DNA from: Nitrospira sp.
GTDB lineage: Bacteria > Nitrospirota > Nitrospiria > Nitrospirales > Nitrospiraceae
Direction of reading: 5' to 3'
DNA: 64,000 nucleotides
Assembly: GCA_031315995.1 (NCBI GenBank)
Contig: JALDRG010000008.1
Span: forward strand, 1-64,000
The position numbers and the translations under genes are program-made. This document shows, piece by piece, positions 1 to 9,909 of this stretch; the stretch's first letter is position 1; every line of letters starts with the position of its first letter. A model generated the notes under the pieces. It saw only the letters and a list, made by a program, of their open reading frames with translations, did not search any database and was not told the origin of the DNA.

Positions 1-851
1 GATGCTCCAGCAAACCGAAAACAACTGCCGGCGCCAAACCCGTGAGCGGCACCGATGAGCAGATCTTCCTCGGCGACACCATCGAAAAGAACTACGACCC
101 CAACGTGATCATGAAGCGCGGCGAAGCTTTTTTTGAGAAGGAAGAGTTCGCCGAGGCGATCGTCGAATACCAGCATTTCCTGGAGCTGCATCGATCACAT
201 CAACTGGCGGCCTACGCCCAGTTCCGCCTCGCCGAGAGCCATCTTCGGATGGCCAAATCAATCGACCGCGACCCGGAACCGATCCAGAAGGCCATCGCCG
301 CGTTTGAAAAATTGCGCAAGGAATTCCCCGGGAGCAAGTACGAAGGTCAAGCGCTTCAGCGTATCGCCGATTGCCACGACTGGCTCGCACAGACGCACTT
401 GTTCGTCGGGCAGTTTTACTATCGCCGCGCCTCCTATCTTGCCGCCGCGCATCGATTCGACCAGATCATGAAAGACTATCCTGACAAGAAGGTCGCACCG
501 GAGGCGCTCTACTACCTGGCCATGACCTATCAGGAACTCGGCGCCAATGACTGGGCGACGGAAAAGCTGCAGCTTCTGGCCGAAAAGTATCCCAACAGCG
601 AGGTTGCAGGGAGCGGTCGCCGCTTGTTGACCAAGCTGGAGAAGAAATCGCCGTCACCTGCGCCGGCGGTAGTAGCAAAAACCGATTCGTCGGTTCCTGA
701 AACCCAACCTTCTACCACGCGGCTTGCCGTCCCGGTGCCGTCGTCGAGCTTCAACGCGTCTGCTTCTCCGACCATCCCCAACGTAAAGAACCCATCGGCA
801 GTGTCTCTTGGGCGACCATTCGTCTCCTGCCGACTCGGCGCATGGTGCTGA
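1..851 (+). CDS. bamD: BamD-like outer-membrane assembly lipoprotein (5' end outside window)
   Basis: The gene is open from the window edge; the in-frame codon at 3-5 is a cysteine followed by SKPKTTAGAKPVSG, as expected just after a lipobox, so the signal peptide lies upstream of the window and the GTG at 42 is probably internal. The mature part is a string of TPR-like helices (AEAIVEYQHFLELHRSHQLA, then AIAAFEKLRKEFPGSKY, then AAHRFDQIMKDYPDKKVAPE), the usual BamD/YfiO architecture. The C-terminus is a Pro/Ser/Ala-rich tail of about 70 residues, longer than in E. coli BamD. The known family role is in the BAM complex that inserts beta-barrel proteins. A general TPR lipoprotein of the same fold is the alternative. 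Confidence 0.8.
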   Translation, partial: CSSKPKTTAGAKPVSGTDEQIFLGDTIEKNYDPNVIMKRGEAFFEKEEFAEAIVEYQHFLELHRSHQLAAYAQFRLAESHLRMAKSIDRDPEPIQKAIAAFEKLRKEFPGSKYEGQALQRIADCHDWLAQTHLFVGQFYYRRASYLAAAHRFDQIMKDYPDKKVAPEALYYLAMTYQELGANDWATEKLQLLAEKYPNSEVAGSGRRLLTKLEKKSPSPAPAVVAKTDSSVPETQPSTTRLAVPVPSSSFNASASPTIPNVKNPSAVSLGRPFVSCRLGAWC

Positions 852-879
852 CAGGCAGCGAGGCCTGCCTCGTTCCACC

Positions 880-2088
880 TTATCGCAGATGTAATGCTTC
901 GAGCAGCAGGTCGTTGACCGATGCCTTGAGGCGTTTCTTCGCATCAGGCAGAAATTGTGCGGCCGTGGTGCGTCCCTGCAGGACTTCGAAATAGGACTGC
1001 ACCACATCCTGATACCGGCGGAGAAGCTTGAAACCCAGCCGTGGAAAGGCATAGATGACCCGCGCGATCTTGGCCGTAATTCTGAACTCCGGCAGGATGT
1101 CACGCTCAAGCGTGGCCTCGTAGGCGACCAACGACTCACGGTAGTCGTGGCGGTTCTCAAGAATCGCCCGCGCAATCAGCTGGCCCGAACGCACCGCATA
1201 ATAAATGCCCTCTCCAAACAGCGGATCGACCAAATGGCCCGCATCACCAATCAGGGCCGCTCGACCATTGACGAACTGAGAGTTCCCTTCAGCATCAGGC
1301 CCTCCTCCAGAATCTGAATAGGCAGGAATCGGATGCCCCACCGGGCGTGGCACCGTCCAGCCGGTCAACCCTCGCTCCTCCTTGACAAATCGGTCGAATG
1401 TCGTGCGCAAGCTCGTCGATTTGCGGCAAAATTCTCCTACACCCACGGACAGGTTTTCACGCTTGGGGAAAATCCATCCATACCCCTGACGAGCCGCGCC
1501 CACGTCCACAAGGATCGTCGTGGCGCTAGGATAGGGTCGGCCATTCCCAAGTCCCACCTCACTTTCAAGGGCAGGTGCTCGATAGAGAGAGCGGTTGGGG
1601 AAAAGCTGCCGCGCGACTAGACTATTGGCTCCGTCCGCACCGATCACCAGCTTTGCTCGATAGCGTCTCTCCCCGGTAACAATCTCGACGCCGTCGGAAT
1701 TCTGGGCCACCTCGATCACTCCCTCACCGGTCCGAATCTCGGTTCCGGCTTGAATCGCTTGCTGGACAAGAAAGTAATCGAAACGATCCCGCATGACCAT
1801 GTATGCGATCGGCCGTGAGGATTCGATGAGCAGAGGATCCTGGCCACGATAGACGAACTGAACCCCATTGACGGTCTGTTCGACAACCGATCGGAAGCCT
1901 GAGTCTAACAACTGGTCGATGCGCGCCGACAGCCCGCCGCCGCACACCTTATAACGGGGATGTGGCTCTTTGTCGAAAGCAAGCACGGCTACGCCGCCGC
2001 GACTGAGGGCAGCAGCAGCAGACGCTCCCGCCGGTCCCATTCCGACAATGACCACATCGTACGTTGTGCCCACTTGCCCACTCGCCAT
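880..2088 (-). CDS. Geranylgeranyl reductase family FAD-dependent oxidoreductase
   Basis: The protein has 402 residues. The N-terminal FAD-binding Rossmann motif is VVIVGMGPAGASAAAALSRG (about residues 13-32), followed by the family-typical KVCGGGLSARI, and a second FAD motif, ALIGDAGHLVDPLFGEGI, at about 278-295. This pattern is that of the geranylgeranyl/menaquinone reductase family, which saturates isoprenoid chains of quinones, lipids or (in phototrophs) chlorophyll. There is no sign of phototrophy here, so a role in reducing the menaquinone side chain or another prenyl group is inferred. It is the last gene after the cytochrome c biogenesis genes, about 117 bp beyond ccdA, so co-transcription is possible but not shown. 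Confidence 0.85.
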   Translation of the reverse strand: MASGQVGTTYDVVIVGMGPAGASAAAALSRGGVAVLAFDKEPHPRYKVCGGGLSARIDQLLDSGFRSVVEQTVNGVQFVYRGQDPLLIESSRPIAYMVMRDRFDYFLVQQAIQAGTEIRTGEGVIEVAQNSDGVEIVTGERRYRAKLVIGADGANSLVARQLFPNRSLYRAPALESEVGLGNGRPYPSATTILVDVGAARQGYGWIFPKRENLSVGVGEFCRKSTSLRTTFDRFVKEERGLTGWTVPRPVGHPIPAYSDSGGGPDAEGNSQFVNGRAALIGDAGHLVDPLFGEGIYYAVRSGQLIARAILENRHDYRESLVAYEATLERDILPEFRITAKIARVIYAFPRLGFKLLRRYQDVVQSYFEVLQGRTTAAQFLPDAKKRLKASVNDLLLEALHLR

Positions 2089-2205
2089 GTGTCATCAACC
2101 AATTGAGGAACAGACATCTCCAACCAGCTCTGACCGGTTTGGAGCACGCAATGCGGCGTGAACGTTCAGGGAAAGTCCGACAGGGCAGAAGAACAGGAGG
2201 CCACG

Positions 2206-2952
2206 TTACTGACCGAGGTACCAGCCGATCCCATATCGTTCGAGAAAGCTCGTGATCATGGTCAGCGAATTGGCATAGATCATCACGCCCACCACAATGA
2301 GCAGCACCCCGCTGACCGTTGAAACACCCCAAAGGTACGCGCGCACTTCTTTAAAGTAGCTGAGAAATCGATCGACGCCGAGCGCGGTTAGAAACAACGG
2401 CAGGCCCAACCCCAGCGAATAACACGTGAGCAGGACCACCCCACTGAACATCGATTCGGTCGTGCTGGCATAAAGCAGGATCGTCCCCAAGACAGGCCCC
2501 ACACAGGGAGTCCATCCAGCAGCAAACGCGATCCCGATCAAGAAGGATCCTAAAAACCCTGCCGGACGGTTCCGAAACTGGAAGCGATGCTCCATTTTCA
2601 GGAAGTTCAAATTTAAGATGCCCAGTAGGTACAGACCGAAGAGGATCACGACGATCCCTCCGAACCGTCGTAGATGCTCCTGGTAGGTAATCAAGGCCTG
2701 CCCCAACAAGCTGGCCGATGCCCCGAACGCCACAAACACCGTTGAAAACCCTGCGATGAAGAGCAGGGAATTCAGAATGATCGCCTTGCGGAATCGGGTC
2801 CGCTCAGACACGTCGGTGAGCTGTTCGATCGAGAGCCCGGTGATATAGGAGATGTACGATGGAACCAGCGGCAGCACGCAAGGCGACACGAACGACAGCA
2901 GTCCTGCGGAAAACGCAGCGACGAATGAAATCGACTGCACCGAGTCGGTCAT
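2206..2952 (-). CDS. ccdA: CcdA-type cytochrome c biogenesis / thiol-disulfide transporter
   Basis: The chosen start is the ATG at 2950-2952 (MTDSVQSISFVAAF), which lies 2 bp past the stop of the upstream thioredoxin gene; an in-frame extension to 3009 would overlap that gene. The 248-residue protein has about six hydrophobic segments. It carries the two membrane cysteines typical of CcdA/DsbD-beta domains: SFVSPCVLPLVPSYISY near residue 25 and GWTPCVGPVLGTILLY near 145. CcdA passes electrons from cytoplasmic thioredoxin across the membrane to periplasmic thioredoxin-like proteins that keep apocytochrome c CXXCH cysteines reduced. Two such partners are encoded immediately upstream. Confidence 0.92.
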   Translation of the reverse strand: MTDSVQSISFVAAFSAGLLSFVSPCVLPLVPSYISYITGLSIEQLTDVSERTRFRKAIILNSLLFIAGFSTVFVAFGASASLLGQALITYQEHLRRFGGIVVILFGLYLLGILNLNFLKMEHRFQFRNRPAGFLGSFLIGIAFAAGWTPCVGPVLGTILLYASTTESMFSGVVLLTCYSLGLGLPLFLTALGVDRFLSYFKEVRAYLWGVSTVSGVLLIVVGVMIYANSLTMITSFLERYGIGWYLGQ

Positions 2953-2954
2953 AC

Positions 2955-3518
2955 TTAGGACTCCTGCAGCAGCGATTCGACCAGACGCTTCCCTGCGGGC
3001 GCGCTCCAATCACGGGCCCCGGGAATCCGGTTGCGAATGATGCCCTTGCGATCGATGAGAAATGTCATCGGCAATTGACGTGCACCATACTGAAGCCCAA
3101 TGCGGAAATCGGCGTCGTGGAGGATGGGAAAGGTAAAACCGACCTCCCGCTGAAAGGGACGGGTGACGGCCGCGCCTTGGGCGTCGGTTGAAACCGCCAG
3201 AATCTCAAACTCCTTACGGCTGAACGATTGATACAGTCGCTCCATGGCCGGCATCTCAATCTTGCAGGGACCGCACCATGTCGCCCAGAAATTCAAGAGG
3301 ACGACTTTCCCACGAAACTGATCGAGCGTAACGTTGAACCCCTCGGAGTCTTTCAGTAAAAAATTCGGCGCCTCCTCATCGACTTGTGGAATGCGCGCGG
3401 CTGTAAGAAGCGGATCGCGGGACGACAAGGACGAGGCCTCCCGGGCATCGGCAGTGAAGCCTCCGCCGATCACCAGGCCTGCACCGAACATGAAAAGTAC
3501 CGACCAGCGATTCATCAT
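2955..3518 (-). CDS. TlpA/ResA-family periplasmic thioredoxin-like protein (copy 2)
   Basis: The protein has 187 residues. A hydrophobic N-terminal segment (residues 3-20) acts as signal or anchor and is followed by a thioredoxin fold with the active site NFWATWCGPCKIEMPAMERL near residue 83. The cis-Pro region QLPMTFLIDRKG is present. It is 5 bp downstream of a second, related thioredoxin gene and 2 bp upstream of ccdA, so the three are clearly one operon. It is expected to reduce apocytochrome c or other periplasmic disulfides using electrons from CcdA. Active-site CGPC differs from the CKPC of its neighbour, suggesting different redox potentials or substrates (inference). Confidence 0.9.
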   Translation of the reverse strand: MMNRWSVLFMFGAGLVIGGGFTADAREASSLSSRDPLLTAARIPQVDEEAPNFLLKDSEGFNVTLDQFRGKVVLLNFWATWCGPCKIEMPAMERLYQSFSRKEFEILAVSTDAQGAAVTRPFQREVGFTFPILHDADFRIGLQYGARQLPMTFLIDRKGIIRNRIPGARDWSAPAGKRLVESLLQES

Positions 3519-3523
3519 GGCAC

Positions 3524-4147
3524 TTATGACCTGGGGAGCGCCTGAACAGAGGTCGCGCGCGCAGCTTTCTCCGCAGGCTTGAGGAGCTGCGTCAACACTT
3601 TGAGGTTATCCAAGCGTGTCCAATCGCGAGGTCCGATTACTTTTTCACGCAGGAGACCGTGCTGATCGATGATATAGGTTTCAGGGACCCCCATCAATTT
3701 GTAGCGCTTATCCGTCTGGCCCCAGGAATCCACCAACACGGGGAACGTGAGATTCATGCCCTTGACGAACGGTGGGATGTCTTTCTTGGTTGTGACCCGG
3801 TCGATGCTGACCGCAAGAATCACCAACCCATCCTTTTCAAAATTCTTGTACAACACCTCCATCGAAGGCATTTCTTCACGGCACGGCTTGCACCAAGTCG
3901 CCCAAAAATTCAAAAAGACCACTTTGCCGCGGTAATCCGACAGCCGGAGCTGTTTGTCGTTAAGATCCGGCAACTGAAAATCCGGTGCCTCTTTTCCCAC
4001 TACCAATGGTTCGTACTTTGAACTCTGCAGCCACACCACGAGAAACATCACGCCGAGAATGGCGGCGGCTGCCAACACGACCACCATTCTGGACGGACCA
4101 GTCCGTGGCATGGAAGGAGTGGCACTCTGATTCATGTGATCTGTCAT
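3524..4147 (-). CDS. TlpA/ResA-family periplasmic thioredoxin-like protein (copy 1)
   Basis: The protein has 207 residues. One N-terminal membrane anchor (VVVLAAAAILGVMFLVVWL, about 23-41) is followed by a ResA-like domain with active site WCKPCREEMPSMEVLYKNF near residue 86. The sequence VPETYIIDQHGLLREK supplies the cis-Pro loop and the typical ResA strand. The stop codon is only 5 bp from the next gene and the start only 3 bp from the ccsA stop, so translation is probably coupled. The family reduces the disulfide in apocytochrome c before heme attachment by the Ccs system. Either of two Met codons (positions 1 and 5) may be the start. Confidence 0.92.
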   Translation of the reverse strand: MTDHMNQSATPSMPRTGPSRMVVVLAAAAILGVMFLVVWLQSSKYEPLVVGKEAPDFQLPDLNDKQLRLSDYRGKVVFLNFWATWCKPCREEMPSMEVLYKNFEKDGLVILAVSIDRVTTKKDIPPFVKGMNLTFPVLVDSWGQTDKRYKLMGVPETYIIDQHGLLREKVIGPRDWTRLDNLKVLTQLLKPAEKAARATSVQALPRS

Positions 4148-4150
4148 GGT

Positions 4151-5065
4151 CTAGGCGTAGGCGTGCAGACCGGAGAGCAGAAAGTTCACTCCCCAGAAAC
4201 AGAAAATGACCATGAGAAACCCGAAGATCGCATAGATCGCAGCCTTATGCCCTTCCCACCCCCGCGTCATGCGGGCATGGATATAGGCGCCATAGATCAG
4301 CCAGACAATCAATGACCAGGTTTCTTTTGGATCCCAGCTCCAGTAGCCACCCCAGGCATAATTCGCCCACATCGCCCCGAGGATGATCCCGAAGGCGAGC
4401 AGCGGAAACCCCAGCATGATCGCCTTGTAACCAAGCTCATCAATGGTTTCGAGATCAGGAAACGCGGCATAAAACCGAGACTGGCTCCCACGATTGACGG
4501 CTCGTTCTTTGAAGAGATACATCAGACCCAATCCTCCCGCCATGGCAAACGCCGCATAACTGGTCAGGGTGATTGAGACATGGATATAAATCCAATAACT
4601 GTTTAGGGCCGGGACAAGCGGCTCCGCCGTTTGGTACCGATAGGGCAAGAGCGACGCGGCGCCCATGGCGATAAACCCAATCCCCACCACAAAGGCTCCG
4701 ACAGCCTTGATCTTGTATCGGAATTCCAGCAGCACATAACCCAAGATAATCGCCCAGGACACATAGGCCATCGCTTCAAACTGGTTGGACCAGGGAGCAA
4801 AGGTACCGGAATGCTCCATTCGCTCGAACGCCCGCGTCGTCAGGGCGAGGGTGTTCAGCACCCACCCAAACACGGTCACAAGGGTTGCGACCTGTCCCAG
4901 TTGCGTGGCCCAGGCGCCATCGCGCTCTTCGATGTTTTCAAGCGGATGTCCGGCCGGTGCCATCTGCATGGCAGGCCGTTTGGCGAACAAATAGGCCACA
5001 TACAAACCCAATGCTGCCAGATACAGCCAGAACGTCATATCGAACAGAAACAGTGATCGCATCAT
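4151..5065 (-). CDS. ccsA: CcsA (ResC/CcsB-type) cytochrome c synthase subunit, WWD protein
   Basis: The protein has 304 residues and about eight transmembrane segments. It carries the tryptophan-rich WWD heme-handling motif WGGYWSWDPKETWSLIVWL near residue 240. Flanking histidines (IYIHVSITLTSY and YIHARMTRGWEGHKA) match the conserved external heme ligands of the family. With ResB (next upstream gene) it forms the system II synthase that exports heme and attaches it to CXXCH motifs at the outer face of the membrane. The start ATG at 5065 has ACGGAGG a few bases upstream. Abundant c-type cytochromes are consistent with a nitrite-oxidising respiratory chain. Confidence 0.95.
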   Translation of the reverse strand: MMRSLFLFDMTFWLYLAALGLYVAYLFAKRPAMQMAPAGHPLENIEERDGAWATQLGQVATLVTVFGWVLNTLALTTRAFERMEHSGTFAPWSNQFEAMAYVSWAIILGYVLLEFRYKIKAVGAFVVGIGFIAMGAASLLPYRYQTAEPLVPALNSYWIYIHVSITLTSYAAFAMAGGLGLMYLFKERAVNRGSQSRFYAAFPDLETIDELGYKAIMLGFPLLAFGIILGAMWANYAWGGYWSWDPKETWSLIVWLIYGAYIHARMTRGWEGHKAAIYAIFGFLMVIFCFWGVNFLLSGLHAYA

Positions 5066-5139
5066 ACGGACCTCCGTCTATCTCTAGAGTGCAGCGCTGC
5101 CCGGATAGTACATTTCTCTGAGCTACGCGGCATCGATCT

Positions 5140-6576
5140 TCAGGATGGGGCCTGAGCGTTGATTTTCTCCGTGAATTTTCTGAACTCTTTCTGAAAGTCG
5201 ATCTGACTTTTGTGCGTGGTTCCGCCGAGATGGAGCGTGACTCCGGATTCACCGGGTACGATCTTCGCCCAGAGCCGCCGATGATAAATCAGCGACGACA
5301 GTGTCATCCCTACGACTAACATCGTACACCCGATCCAGACCATGGTGATGCCTGGATTTCGGGCAATCTGCAGACCGGTGAACTTCTTCGGCTGATACCC
5401 GATGAATTCGAATTGGTACGCCGAGTCTTTAATCTCGAAGAGATCGGGATAATGATAGAACACCCAAGGGGTGGACTGCACGGCACTCCGTTCATCCACC
5501 GCCAGACGAATCGCAGGATTCGCATGCTCGGCGGTTTTTGAAAACACTTTCTTCTCGGTCGAGTTAAAGGCGAAGTCGGCCACGAAATCGGTCATCTTCA
5601 TTTTTAATGGAAGACCGTCGACGGCTTTCTCCTTGTTCCACTCCAAATCTACCGTCCCGACAATCTTGTCGCTGCCCTTTTCCTTGATATTGATTCGCGC
5701 GGCTTCGATCTGATCCCAGGCATCGCCATAACTCGACTGGTAGAACCAAATCCCCTTATAAACTAATGGATCATTGACCGTAATCGTCTTGGTTGCGGTC
5801 GGAGTCCCCTGATCGATCACGGTCAGCGTGCTGTTGTACGATTTGACCGATCCGTTTTCATGGTAGTCGATCCAGAATTTGTCGACGCGAAGATCAAAGT
5901 TCCCGCGCGGGATATGATAGGTCTGCCCTTCCAGACACACCCCGAATTCCTGAAACCCATAATAGCTACCAAGCAGTCCCCCCAGCACAATGACCGTCGC
6001 ACTAAGATGGGCCACATGCGCACCGACCCGGCCCATAATCCCTTTGGTCGCGTAGACCGTCACCTCTCCCGGGTCGCTCTTGGCCAGCACCCGATAGCCC
6101 TTTTCAGCAAAGAGCCTCACGAGTCGCTCTGCCACCACTTCTTTCGACTGATTGAGCGAAAGAGTTGTCTGCTGCTTCATGCCCTGGATAAACGCCAGCG
6201 ACACGCCGACCTTGTCCTGGCGCATGGAACGCCACACGCTGGGAAACCGTTTATGGAAACAGGTGAGAGAATTCACGCATAGGAGCCCCAGAAGACTGGT
6301 GAACCACCATGTGTGATAGACGTCGGTAAAGCCGAGGCGGAGAAACCAGCGATACGCGTCTTCACCATATTCCTGCACATAGGTTTCCGGCCGCTCGCCC
6401 TGCTGAATGACCGTACCGATCGTCGCAGTCATAGCGAGCACAATAAACAGGAACATCGCCAGCTTGATCGAGGCAAAGAAGTCCACGACCTCCCGCGAAA
6501 ACTCTTCCCATCCCAGCCCGGACGTAGCTGGGCCGGATGCGCTCACCCCGGATGCTGCCTCAGGTTTATCGTTCAT
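5140..6576 (-). CDS. resB: ResB / Ccs1 cytochrome c biogenesis protein
   Basis: The protein has 478 residues. Three N-terminal membrane helices (VDFFASIKLAMFLFIVLAMT at about 31-50; a second near 90-105 and a third at about 170-190, with HVAHLSATVIVLGGLLGSYY) precede a large periplasmic domain. A C-terminal helix near 415-440 (ITMVWIGCTMLVVGMTLSSL) follows. This is the usual ResB topology. It is the first gene of the minus-strand cytochrome c maturation operon resB-ccsA-thioredoxin-thioredoxin-ccdA, and its promoter should lie in the 400-bp gap shared with metK. It is required with CcsA for covalent heme attachment. Confidence 0.94.
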   Translation of the reverse strand: MNDKPEAASGVSASGPATSGLGWEEFSREVVDFFASIKLAMFLFIVLAMTATIGTVIQQGERPETYVQEYGEDAYRWFLRLGFTDVYHTWWFTSLLGLLCVNSLTCFHKRFPSVWRSMRQDKVGVSLAFIQGMKQQTTLSLNQSKEVVAERLVRLFAEKGYRVLAKSDPGEVTVYATKGIMGRVGAHVAHLSATVIVLGGLLGSYYGFQEFGVCLEGQTYHIPRGNFDLRVDKFWIDYHENGSVKSYNSTLTVIDQGTPTATKTITVNDPLVYKGIWFYQSSYGDAWDQIEAARINIKEKGSDKIVGTVDLEWNKEKAVDGLPLKMKMTDFVADFAFNSTEKKVFSKTAEHANPAIRLAVDERSAVQSTPWVFYHYPDLFEIKDSAYQFEFIGYQPKKFTGLQIARNPGITMVWIGCTMLVVGMTLSSLIYHRRLWAKIVPGESGVTLHLGGTTHKSQIDFQKEFRKFTEKINAQAPS

Positions 6577-6976
6577 GAATCAACATACCTAGCTGCTTCG
6601 ACCTGGCCGTCATACCGACCCCATCATCATAACCAATGACGAGCTGCGTGTGGGATCCTGCGCCAATACAGGCTAGTACCACGAGGTTGGAAGTGCCGAG
6701 GCAGAGCGTTTATGATGAAAAAGGTTCCAAATGCGCGAAAAGTAAGCTATCTTACAAGTCGTCTCAAAGGGCTGTCAAGCAAGACGCTTGTCCTGGATGA
6801 GACGCGAGCAATTCCATCAGATCGGTAGACAAAAACCGCCTGGTCAGCTACTATTGCCTTAGTTTTTTTGCGGGGTTGTTTGACCATTCTCAGCGCAGCG
6901 TCTTCCACATTACCGTCGTCGTGCCATCTGACTTTAATCGCTGAATCCTCGAATCACTTCAATTCCAGGGGGAACA
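6577..6976. other. Divergent intergenic region between resB and metK
   Basis: This 400-bp gap separates the divergent resB and metK genes, so promoters for both must lie in it. No open frame with good coding character was seen. It was inspected for the SAM-I, SAM-II and SAM/SAH riboswitch landmarks that sometimes precede metK, and none was recognised. The stretch around 6855-6890 is T-rich (CTTAGTTTTTTTGCGG). A metK ribosome site CAGGGGGAACA sits directly before the ATG at 6977. Confidence 0.5.
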
Positions 6977-8125
6977 ATGAGACATAACTATTTGTTTACG
7001 TCTGAATCGGTCACCGAAGGGCACCCGGATAAGATTGCCGACCAGATTTCAGACGGAATTCTAGACGCCATCATCGCCCAAGACAAGTATTCGCGAGTAG
7101 CCTGTGAGACGATCCTCACAACCGGCATTGCCTTTGTCGCCGGAGAAATTTCAACCAAAGCCTATGTGGAGATACCCGACATTATTCGCGAGGTAATCAA
7201 GGATGTCGGCTATACGGATGCCTCCTGGGGTTTTGATTCCAACACCTGCTCGGTCTTGACCTCGATCCACCAACAGTCCGGCGATATCGCCATGGGTGTC
7301 GATTCGGGCGGCGCCGGCGATCAAGGGCTCATGTTTGGTTATGCCACCAATGAGACCACCGAGCTCATGCCGATGCCGATCGTGTTGGCCCATCGGTTGA
7401 CCAAGCGGCTGGCCGAAGTCCGCAAGAAAAAAATTCTGAAATGGGTTCGCCCCGACGGCAAATCACAGGTCACCGTGGAATATAAAGACGGCAAACCCTG
7501 TCGCATCGATACCATCGTCGTCTCCACGCAACACAGTCCCGACGTGACCAACAAACAGATCGAACGGGATCTGATGGAACACGTCATCAGGCCGTCCATG
7601 CCTAAAGGCTTGTACGATCCGACGAGCGTAAAGCATCACATCAACCCCACTGGTCGATTCGTTGTCGGCGGCCCGATGGGCGATACCGGCCTCACCGGCC
7701 GTAAGATTATTGTCGACACCTATGGCGGCCATGGTAGCCACGGCGGTGGCGCCTTCTCAGGCAAAGATCCGTCAAAGGTGGATCGCTCGGCCTCCTACAT
7801 GGCGCGCTATATCGCGAAAAACATCGTGGCGGCCGGACTGGCGTCGAAGTGCGAAGTACAGCTGGCCTATGCCATCGGAGTGGCCGATCCCGTCTCCGTG
7901 TTAGTCGATACGAAAGACACCGAGAAGGTGGCGCCTGAAAGCCTGGACAAGCTGGTTCGGAAACATTTCCCATTAACTCCGCGCGGGATCATCGACCATC
8001 TCAAGCTGCGTCGGCCCATCTTTAAGAAGACCGCCGCCTACGGACACTTCGGTCGCAACGAACCGGAGTTCACCTGGGAAAAAACCGATAAGGCCAAAGC
8101 CTTGCGCAAGGACGCGGGCCTCTAG
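6977..8125 (+). CDS. metK: S-adenosylmethionine synthetase (methionine adenosyltransferase)
   Basis: The protein has 382 residues, the usual MetK length. It makes SAM from methionine and ATP. The conserved ATP/methionine-binding elements are present: [20 protein letters not shown] at residues 9-28, [13 protein letters not shown] near 115, and the glycine-rich P-loop-like [20 protein letters not shown] near 250. The start is fixed by GGGGGA 6 nt upstream. A strong rho-independent terminator follows the stop, and ahcY is next on the same strand, so SAM synthesis and SAH recycling genes are neighbours even though most metK transcripts probably end between them. Confidence 0.98.
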   Translation: MRHNYLFTSESVTEGHPDKIADQISDGILDAIIAQDKYSRVACETILTTGIAFVAGEISTKAYVEIPDIIREVIKDVGYTDASWGFDSNTCSVLTSIHQQSGDIAMGVDSGGAGDQGLMFGYATNETTELMPMPIVLAHRLTKRLAEVRKKKILKWVRPDGKSQVTVEYKDGKPCRIDTIVVSTQHSPDVTNKQIERDLMEHVIRPSMPKGLYDPTSVKHHINPTGRFVVGGPMGDTGLTGRKIIVDTYGGHGSHGGGAFSGKDPSKVDRSASYMARYIAKNIVAAGLASKCEVQLAYAIGVADPVSVLVDTKDTEKVAPESLDKLVRKHFPLTPRGIIDHLKLRRPIFKKTAAYGHFGRNEPEFTWEKTDKAKALRKDAGL

Positions 8126-8152
8126 GGCCCCAGAGCGCGTCCCACCAGCCGA

Positions 8153-9490
<1,338 letters not shown>

Positions 9491-9909
9491 CCGCAGAGGA
9501 ACGGCCGGAGCTGCCTTCTACGGCTGCTCCGGCTGAACCATCCCAGCCTTGCATCGCCCCCGCAGATACCCGCCCTTCACTCTCCCCCATCATGTAGTGC
9601 GCTTCCAGTCTCCGTCGACCTGGCTTCATTACGGGTGCCCCGCACAGCAAGCCCGTGCGGGACGGCATCCGTAGACCTCGCCATGGACCGCACGCAATAT
9701 AACTAGACAGGCCTACAATCTCAGTAGCAGTGGAACGAAGACTGCCTCAGATATTGGGAAAGAGGCGGGGTAATGTTGCGGCTATGGAAGTGAGAGGATT
9801 GCGCTTATCCTCTTCACCAGACACGATACAGACTTCTGATTTAGAAAGTCCCAGGCCTCGCTGCGTGCTATCCGGAATGTCTCGCGGAACCTACCGAACC
9901 AATGACCGA
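9491..9909. other. Intergenic region after ahcY
   Basis: This is about 420 bp between two converging genes (ahcY plus, radical SAM minus). Short open frames exist but none shows a ribosome site or family resemblance. No hairpin with a clear T-tract, tRNA or repeat was recognised. Confidence 0.4.

Noticed and set aside
6577..6976. SAM or SAH riboswitch before metK
   Set aside because: None of the conserved core sequences or paired elements I know for these classes was found; the T-run near 6865 has no adjoining strong hairpin.
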